From Aselliscus stoliczkanus (Eukaryota; Chordata; Mammalia; Chiroptera; Hipposideridae): a DNA stretch of 64,000 nt. Shown piece after piece: positions 57,444-64,000 of this stretch (position 1 is the first letter of the stretch; every line of letters starts with the position of its first letter). The stretch is taken from positions 11,751,501 to 11,815,500 of the forward strand of contig CM066736.1 of assembly GCA_033961575.1 (NCBI GenBank), in the 5' to 3' direction. The position numbers were made by a program, and so were the translations under genes. The notes beneath the pieces are model-generated. The model did not search any database. It saw nothing but the letters and a program-made list of their open reading frames with translations, and was not told the origin of the DNA.

Positions 57444-57765
57444 TGTTATGGACTGAATGTGTCCTGCCCACCAACTTCACATGTTGCAATCCTAACCCCT
57501 GATGCAATGGTGGAGCCTTTCGGGTGATTAGGCCATGAGGGTGGAGCCCTCATGAACAGGATTAGTTCCCTTATAAAATGGACCGCAGAGAGCCACCTTG
57601 CCCCTTCTGTCCTGTGAGGACACAGAGAGAAGATAGCCACTCATGATTCAGAAAGCCAGCCTTGATCTTGGACTTCCCAGCCTCTAGAAATAAGTGGGTG
57701 TTCCAGCCATCTCGTCTGTAGTATTTTTTGTTATAGCAGCCTGAACATATCAAGACACTGTGGTA
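57444..57765 (+). mobile_element. MLT1-type LTR (A/B-like)
   Basis: tgttatggactgaatgtg, catgttgcaatcctaaccc, gattaggccatgagggtgg, gtgaggacacagagagaag and atagcagcctgaacat. Directly followed by a second MLT1-type LTR. Confidence 0.92.
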
Positions 57766-58217
57766 GGCTGAACAATGTGCCTTCCCCCAAAGAGAGCCAC
57801 ATCCCAATGCCTGGACCTGGTGAATGTGACGTTAGGTAGCAAAAGGGACTTTGCAGATGGATCTTGAGATGGGAGATTATTCTGGGTTATCTGAGTGCTA
57901 CATGTAATCACAAGGGTCCGTATAAAAGGGAGTCAAGAAAGTCAGAGGAAGAAGGCGATATGGCCATGATGGGACCCGGGGGAGAGAAAAATGATGAGAT
58001 GCAGGCTAAGCACAGCCTTTAGAAGCTGGATAAGGCAAGGAAACAGGTCTCCCCTGGCAACTCTGGAAGGAACCAGCCCAGCCGCTATCTTGATTTTAGC
58101 CTCATTAGACTCACTTTGGACTTCTGACTTCCCGAACTGTAAGAGAATCAGCTTGTGTGATGTTAAGCCACGAAATTTAAGGTCATTTGTTAGAGCAGCA
58201 TTAGGAAAATAATACAG
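57766..58217 (+). mobile_element. MLT1-type LTR, second in tandem
   Basis: taggctgaacaatgtgcc, caaaagggactttgcagatgg, atcttgagatgggagatt, acttctgacttcccgaac and catttgttagagcagc. A different subtype from its neighbour, so the two are independent insertions. Confidence 0.9.
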
Positions 58218-58264
58218 CCGTGTGCCTCCCAACTCTCCTTTCAAAGAAAAAGGTGTAAATTTAG

Positions 58265-58385
58265 GGCACTTATTAAGGTTCTACTCTGTGCTGGGCACTT
58301 CATATCCGGAATCCTCACAACAACCAGACAGATGGGGATTATATCCCATTCACAGAAAAGTACAGATCAGAGTTCAATACTTGGC
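58265..58385 (+). repeat. MIR SINE fragment
   Basis: ttctactctgtgctgggcac, atcctcacaacaaccag and cagatggggattatatccc. Confidence 0.8.
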
Positions 58386-58875
58386 CCAACACAGCTACTG
58401 GGGCGGGGGAAGGGTGGGCGATTCTTGCTACTTTGTTTATCAGGAATTTCCCACAGGGAAAAAGAAATCCGTGTATCCACCTAGCAGCCTGAAGCAATGG
58501 GGTTGGCACAGTAATACCTGTGAATAAGTCTCAACATTTCATAAAAGTCCAAAGCCCATCCTTGGCGTGAAGCAATTTCATCTACGAGGTCCTAAGAGCA
58601 GGCACTATCCGGAAAAACCCAAGGTGTGCTCCCACCTCGAATAGTCCTTTTGTGGTGTTTTCATTGACCTCGAAAATTATTTGGCCTCTCAGACTGACAC
58701 TAGGGCACTGATGTGGAGCCTTAGCTGTTTCTAATCTGACACAACTTCAAATAGGACCAAGAGGCAACAGTGACAGAGATCGTGGGCTCTGGAGTCACAA
58801 GACCATCTCTGCCTTATAATGAGACCTGCGTACCAACTGCCCCTCTTGGACCTTTATAACATCCATTGCTCCAGG

Positions 58876-59065
58876 TCGGTGGGTCTCAAATTTCATGCTT
58901 CACAGTCACCTGGAGGGCTGGGTAAAATACTGATTTCTGGACCTTGGAATTGCTGATTCAGTGAGTCCAGGGAGGGGACCAAGAAATCTGTACTTCTAAC
59001 AAGTCCCAGGTGATTTTGATGCTTCTGTAAGTTTGGGGACCGAGCTTTAAGAACAACTGCCCTAG
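58876..59065 (+). mobile_element. MER5-like hAT element
   Basis: ggtgggtctcaaatttcatg, acagtcacctggagggctg, ttgctgattcagtgagtcc and caggtgattttgatgcttc. Confidence 0.88.
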
Positions 59066-59280
59066 ATAAAGGCTTCTGGACCTCGGCACGAATGATATTT
59101 GGGGCTGGATCATTCTTTGTGGTGGGGACTGTCCTGTGCACTGCAGTACATTGGGAAGCATCCCAGGCCTCCACCCACCAGATGCCAGCAGCACCCTGCT
59201 CCCCAAACAACATCTCCAAACGTTGCCAAGTGTCCCCAAGGCAGTGGGGCAACATTGTCCCTGGTTGACAACCACTACTG
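59066..59280 (-). mobile_element. MER20 hAT element, minus
   Basis: Inverse of MER20: ggacctcggcacgaatgat, gtcctgtgcactgcagtac, caccagatgccagcagcac and ggttgacaaccactactg. It abuts the MER5-like copy. Confidence 0.88.
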
Positions 59281-60499
59281 TGGATCAAAATTATCAAGAA
59301 TGCACGAGGAGAAGGGAACTACACTGAATACCACCCCCACACATCTTGGGGTTCTTGACCACGGTCCCAACTATTTATCAAGCGTGGAGTGGTGAGTGTG
59401 GGGGTTGGGGCAGGTTGCCTAACCCTGTCACTCTTGCAGACACCATGAGGTTAAATAAACAGGTTCTGCAGCCAAATGGTTCACTGTCTTCTCAGTTTTC
59501 CCAAGTTCTCAGGAAAGCCACTGCGCCCAGATGCAGTGACTCGGCCCAGTCACTACAGACAGAATGGCCAACCCTGGCTAATCGCTGAGGAATGAGGCAG
59601 AGCCAGCAAAGGCCAATGCTCAAAGGCGATCTGATTGCAAATATCAAGGAGGAAACACATTCACAAAGCGGCCCCAGGTTCCCAATTCTCAAGCTCAGCA
59701 AACCAAATCCGAAGCTGCAGTCCTCTCAGGGTTTTCAAAAGCCAGGTGAGGACAGCCAGCCAGTGGGGAAAGGCAGGGGTGCCAAAGGCAGGGCTGATGG
59801 ATGGGTGTGGATGCAATCAGACGCATTTACAGAGCCTTTCTGCTCCGACACCTGTGCCCTTTCTCAGGGGAGTTTGGCTCTGAATGGGCCCCTGGACCAC
59901 ACCCTCCGTCTTCTCTACCTGGTGCTCCTGTTTTTATAGAGAGGAACACAACCTAAGGATGGATTGGTTCAATGTGATCATTCTCGCTTAGGCACAAAAC
60001 AAAGGCAAGATTGATGAGCTCCCAGGGAGCGCATTCACCAGCCTGATCTATGCCTTTTACCTTGGGGCAGGCAGCAAGGCTTCCAAGCGCATGCAAGACG
60101 CAGGCTCTGCATTTATCAATAGGACCTTGATTCTCTAAAGATTGAAAGGGGTTGTCGTGGGTGAATGCTTGGAGCCAGCTCAGGGTTTTCGGAGCCTCTC
60201 ACTCAAAGCCTCCAGGTGACTCTTTTTGCATCTGCTAGCTTCTTTCATCCCTAGATAGAGCACCCTTGAGTGAGGGCAGGTAACAGAAGGAATGGTCAGG
60301 TGATGTACAATGCATGGGGGCTGAGGGGTGCTCCTGTGTGCTGGGAAGGGCCAGGTCCTGCTTCCTGAGTTCACGTCTCAGCTTTGCCCCCTGGCCGAGT
60401 CTTTTCCCCTCTCTGAGATTGTTTTACTTACTTACGGTAACGTGAGGATGTAAATAGCACCACTGCGAGGGGTGGATTCAATAAGGCCCTCGAGGCCTG

Positions 60500-60660
60500 C
60501 TGCCTGCTGCCTGCCTGGGCATCCTGGCTCTGCTACTTGTCAGCTCTAAAACTTTGGGCAAGTTCTTGCTGCATCTCTTTGTGCCTCACTAGCTCCACAG
60601 AGGAGCAGCCAAAATGGTGCCTAGCACGCAGAAGGTGCTTAATTAATGTTTCATTTAATG
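60500..60660 (+). repeat. MIR SINE fragment
   Basis: ctggctctgctacttgtcag, ctttgggcaagttcttgc and tgcctcactagctccaca, then gtgcctagcacgcagaagg. Confidence 0.8.
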
Positions 60661-60777
60661 TGTAATTAACATCCGTCTCCACTTACTTCTACTCAGCCTC
60701 AGAGTGCATCAGATAAGGCATGAACAGACTGTGCTCACTCATTCAGAATCAAAGATCTTGGGGGTGCCTGAAGGCCT

Positions 60778-61237
60778 GAGTTAAATAGGGTCCCCCCACA
60801 ATTCACATCTACCCAGAACCTCAGAATGTGACCTTATTTGGAAATAGGGTGCTGGCAGATGTAACCAAATTGAGATTATAATGGGTTAGTGTGGATCATA
60901 ATCTCATGGCTTACAAGGAGAAGGGGTAATGGACATAGAGACGCACAGAGGGAAGGGGGAATGACATCTCCCGCAGGGATGACACAATAATGACAGAGGC
61001 AGAGGTTGGCGTGGTGCATCTACAAGCCAAGGAGTGCCAAGGATTGCTGGCAGCCCCCAGGAGCTAGGAAGAGGCAAAGAAGGATCCTCTCCCAGAGTCA
61101 TCAGAGAGCATGGCCCTGCTGATATCTTGATTTCAGACTTTCAGCTTCAGATTTAGGAGAGAATAAATACTTGTGGTTTTAAGCCACCCAGTCGTGGTAC
61201 TTTGTTAGAGCAGCCTTGGGAAACTAAAGCCTAATAT
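60778..61237 (+). mobile_element. MLT1-type LTR
   Basis: aatagggtccccccacaatt, gtgaccttatttggaaatag, ggtgctggcagatgtaac, aagccacccagtcgtggta and ttagagcagccttggg. Antisense to KSR2. Confidence 0.9.
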
Positions 61238-61672
61238 GGTGGGAACCCTGTTTGTCCCTTCCCCTGCCTCCAGGCACAAGCCCACCAACCACTCCAATCT
61301 CTCAGCTCTTGCATCTGACTTCTATCACATGGTCAAGAAGGATCTAGAGCAGGGGTCAGCAGATATTTTCAATAAAGTGCCAGGAGTACCAGGAGTAAAG
61401 ACTTCAGACTTTAGACTTGGCGAGTCACACCATCTGTCACAACGACAAGGCTCTGTCATTGTCCCTCGAAGGCAGCCCTGCAGATCAGACGTAAATGAAT
61501 GGGCATGGCTCTTTTCCAATCAAACTGCCTTTATGGACACTAATGTTAATTTCATATAGTGTTTACACATCATTAAATATTCTTCTTTGGATTTGTTTTT
61601 CACTTATTTAAAAATGTAAAAGCACATTCTTAGCTTGTGGGCCATACAAAAACAGGCAGTGGGCCAGGTATT

Positions 61673-62302
61673 TTCTTTAATTGAGGCAAAACACCCATAA
61701 CATTAATCATTGGAACGTGTACGATTTAGTGGCATTTAACACATTCACAGTGCTGTGCAAACAGTACCTCTGTCTAGTTCCAAACCATATTCATAACCCC
61801 CAAAGGAGACTTATCAACCAGCCAACCCTTGTTTTATACCCCACACAGCCCCAGCAACTACCAATCTGCTTTCTGTCTCGATGGCACCTCGTCTAGGCCT
61901 ATCAATACAATCACACACTATGCTGCCTTTGCATCTGGCTTCTTTCACTTGGCATCATGTTTTTGAAGTTCATCTCTGTTGAAGCACGTGTCAGCACTTC
62001 ATTCATTTTTCATGGCTAAGTAATATTCCATTGTACCCACCCATCAACCGATGGGCGTTTTGGTGGTTTCCCCCTTTTGACTACTGTGAATAGAGCTTCT
62101 GTGAACATTTGGGTACAAGTCTTTGAAACCCTCTTTTCAATACTTTGGGGTACACGAGGTCAGGCGACAAGTTTGCAAACTTAATTGTCAGGCCTTGTAT
62201 ATCTAGGAGTAGAATTACTGGGGTTGTATAGTCGTTCTAGGCTTAACATTTTGAGGAACCGCCAACCTGCTTTCCACAATGACTGCACCATTTTGCTTTA
62301 TG
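61673..62302 (-). mobile_element. L1 LINE 3' region, minus, nested in the hAT element
   Basis: tgtacgatttagtggcattt, gtgctgtgcaaacagtacc, ggcttctttcacttggcatc, aagtaatattccattgtac and ttttgaggaaccgccaacc are the inverse of an L1 3' region. It is itself interrupted at 62153-62197. Confidence 0.9.
62153..62197 (+). mobile_element. 45-bp mariner terminal-repeat pair
   Basis: cacgaggtcaggcgacaagt followed at once by the inverted aaacttaattgtcaggcctt. TA flanks it at 62151-62152 and 62198-62199. The termini match those of the mariner at 45951-47051. It splits the L1 sequence gggta/tatctaggag. Confidence 0.88.
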
Positions 62303-62518
62303 TGCCAGATTTGACTGGCAAGCCATAGTTTGCCAGTCCTTGATCTAGAGTGAGAACATGAAATCTCAATGCCTATAAACCAGGCAAATGAAATAGACAG
62401 GTTAGAAAGTGAAAAGACCATTTAGAGAAATGAAACATGGGCCCTATCAATCTATCCACAGTTGATCCAATTTTTATAGAGACACTGATAAGGAATTTCA
62501 TGAACATTAATACAACTA

Positions 62519-62591
<73 letters not shown>

Positions 62592-62595
62592 CAAA
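62519..62595 (+). repeat. Compound (AT)n(AC)n microsatellite
   Basis: About 13 AT units then about 24 AC units with two interruptions. Confidence 0.97.
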
Positions 62596-63272
62596 CGCAT
62601 GTAGTGCTAGATGGCAGCTAGCATTCTGCCTCATTCATGGAGGGACAATGGGAGTGGTTGGGGGTGCAGTGGAGAGTTGGGGACCATGTACCAATCTATG
62701 GGGGTGACCACCACTCAGCTCTAGTCTTCCGTGGCCAAGCTAAGCTGGAATGCGGGTCCAGTGCTGCTGGATTTTTGATTCTTCCAAGAGAAACCAGAAA
62801 TTCAGATTTTTATATGAAATGCCCAATTTTTAAATTCAGGGCAAAGCAAAAAAATTAATTCATTTGCATGGGCCACGCAAAACATATTTGCAGTTCATAT
62901 GCAAGGTTTCTAATCTCTTGTATTTTCTTCTAGTATTGTTGGTGGCATCTTCTAAAGAAGAGTCAAATGGACTCACTGGGATCTCAGTGAGGGTTGGGCT
63001 CTTGAAGAATCGTGTGTTTTGAGGTTCTCCCAAGTGTCTGCTGATGGACAGATCTGCACACCCTGAGTTTGGGTGAATGCTACTGCGACAAACTTGTTGA
63101 TGTGGGTTTCAAGGACACTCTCTCCAAGCCAGCAAGGCTCCGACATCCAGTTGGGCTCCTTCAGTGCTGCTGGCAAGGACCCTAAACTTCCTATCCCGTC
63201 ACTCAGAGGAGGAGGGTCCATGGGACTAAATTATAGTGGGCTTATTTTATGCCTCAGCTAGATTCCAGAAAT

Positions 63273-63412
63273 AAGGAAGGAAGGGAAGAAGGGAGGAAAG
63301 GAGGGAGGAAGGGAGGGAGGGACGGAGAGAGGAAGGGAGGAAGGAAGGAAGGAAGGAAGGAAGGAAGGAAGGAAGGAAGGAAGGAAGGAAGGAAGGAAGG
63401 AAGGAAGGAAGA
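63273..63412 (+). repeat. (GGAA)n microsatellite, purine-rich
   Basis: Imperfect GGAA/GGGA units, becoming a pure run of about 18 GGAA from 63339. The matching frames (EGRKEGRK and FLPSFLPS) are artefacts. Confidence 0.97.
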
Positions 63413-63529
63413 CAAAGTGAAGAAGGTTTGTACATAAAAAGACAAAAGCCCCTTCTCAAATGTTATAGCAGTGAGTTGGGAACTCTGCAAGGAAGTTCGC
63501 CTGCTGCCAAGAACGCAGAGCTGGGAATC

Positions 63530-63630
63530 AGGCTGGGGTTTAGGGGATGCTCTGCTAGTAACTAGGTGTAGTCGTAAGGCCAGTCACTTCACTTCTCTGT
63601 GCCTCAGTTTCTTGCCCGTTAAATGGAGAC
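63530..63630 (+). repeat. MIR SINE fragment
   Basis: aaggccagtcacttcacttc, tctgtgcctcagtttcttgc and cgttaaatggagacc. Confidence 0.85.
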
Positions 63631-63775
63631 CATGGTACGCATCCTTCCCGCTTCTCTGACTTGCCAGTTCAAAGTGTTTTGGGTGATAAGATATAATTCG
63701 GCTTCTCCCAATACTTATTACCTATTCCACACTAGCCCTTTGAGATGCTCCATGAAAAAAAAAAAAAAAAGGCGA

Positions 63776-63885
63776 GGGCCGGTCGAGTGGCGCGGGGGTT
63801 GGGCGCTGGCTTCGGAAGCCAGCGGCCCAGGTTCGGGTCCCACTTATGAAGGGCAGTGACACTGCCCTGAAAAAAAAAAAAAAAA
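63776..63885 (+). mobile_element. Short tRNA-derived SINE
   Basis: gggccggtcgagtggcgcgg, gctggcttcggaagccagc, gttcgggtcccacttatg and a perfect palindrome agggcagtg-a-cactgccct before the A tail. Another A run follows at 63899. Confidence 0.93.
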
Positions 63886-64000
63886 GAAATCTCCATTTAA
63901 AAAAAAAAAAGGTGATTCCATGGTCACTAAGCTTTGAAAAGTCACAATGGACATTCAGATTATTACAAGTTTTGAAAAGTCCTGTAGTAAAAGAGACCTC

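Larger units (their letters stand above)
61350..62343 (+). mobile_element. hAT element split by an L1 fragment
   Basis: Left part 61350-61672: caggggtcagcagatat start, atgaatgggcatggctc, and gcttgtgggccatacaaaaa. Right part from about 62303: tgccagatttgactggcaag and gccatagtttgccagtcc. gtgggccag and tgtgccag at the two junctions may be the L1 target-site duplication. Longer than the other hAT copies in the window. Confidence 0.82.
1..64000 (-). other. KSR2: KSR2 locus, internal part (8 exons, 9 intron segments)
   Basis: The window lies inside one minus-strand gene. Eight exons give a continuous frame of about 225 residues when joined. Their exon phases match at every junction, and all donors are GT and all acceptors AG. 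The translated pieces match what I know of vertebrate KSR2 from the pre-C1 linker to the pre-kinase linker. KSR2 binds RAF, MEK and ERK at the membrane and in the cytosol and promotes ERK activation. KSR1 is excluded mainly by the FIFP docking motif (KSR1 has FNFP) and by the CA4 linker sequence. No exon is recognised above 40512, so the upstream intron exceeds 23 kb; this fits the very large size of this gene in mammals. No other protein-coding gene is recognised on either strand. Confidence 0.95.
40513..64000 (-). other. Large KSR2 intron upstream of the C1-proximal exons
   Basis: At least 23.5 kb with no recognised exon. Repeats are listed separately. Stretches with nothing recognisable include 41780-42870, 43500-44490 (partly a candidate regulatory block), 45620-45940, 50350-51240, 53050-54580, 59290-60370 and 62640-63240. 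The preceding KSR2 exon was searched for by eye using expected protein and donor patterns and not found. Confidence 0.65.

Noticed and set aside
6566..63885. tRNA gene calls in the SINE heads
   Set aside because: B-box-like sequence and an anticodon-like arm are present, but the acceptor stem is not complete and each lies in a dispersed element with tail and target-site duplications.
40513..64000. Search for the KSR2 exon upstream of 40512
   Set aside because: Expected residues ending in the split Asn codon before TLSVP were not found by eye; a spliced alignment would be needed to exclude a diverged exon.

Overview
This window is mammalian nuclear DNA. It holds an internal part of one large protein-coding gene, read on the minus strand: KSR2 (kinase suppressor of Ras 2), a scaffold of the RAF-MEK-ERK cascade. 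I recognise eight exons by translation, by splice sites and by reading-frame phases that join without a break. In transcript order they are 40512-40443, 37486-37403, 20132-20065, 17208-17090, 9497-9329, 4629-4588, 3938-3866 and 1250-1202. Together they encode about 225 residues: the linker before the C1 domain, the whole zinc-binding C1 domain, a 14-3-3-type RTESVP site, the Ser/Thr/Pro-rich CA4 region, the FIFP ERK-docking motif and the linker leading towards the kinase domain. The N-terminal region and the kinase domain are not recognised here and should lie above 64000 and below 1 respectively.

The repeats suggest a bat. A short tRNA-derived SINE occurs in about eight copies, several with clear target-site duplications. 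Longer composite tRNA-headed SINEs resemble the bat VES type, and there are mariner-family DNA elements. The short SINE may indicate a rhinolophoid (horseshoe-bat-like) lineage, but I cannot confirm the species. Older repeats are the usual placental set: MIR, L2, L1 3' ends, MER20, MER5-like hAT elements, a Tigger-like element and MLT1-type LTRs.

Layout. 1-4630 holds the three last exons of the window, an L1 fragment, a hAT element and a repeat-poor, possibly regulatory block. 4630-9500 holds SINEs, an MLT1 LTR on each strand, an L2 and the CA4 exon. 9500-17090 is dominated by a pyrimidine-rich satellite of nearly 2 kb. 17090-20135 holds two exons. 20135-37400 is a long intron with a retroposed U2 snRNA fragment, MER20 and Tigger-like elements and microsatellites. 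37400-40512 holds the first two exons. 40513-64000 is one large intron in which I recognise no exon; it holds a 450-bp GGAT satellite, a deleted mariner split by a trimeric SINE, an 81-bp mariner MITE, a three-layer nest of transposons, several MLT1 LTRs and microsatellites.

The main points for follow-up are: the exon starting at 17208 appears to have lost its expected acceptor and to use an in-frame one three codons downstream; the FIFP docking motif lies on a 42-nt frame-neutral exon; a U2 snRNA fragment is flanked by target-site duplications; and several nested transposon insertions can be dated relative to each other.
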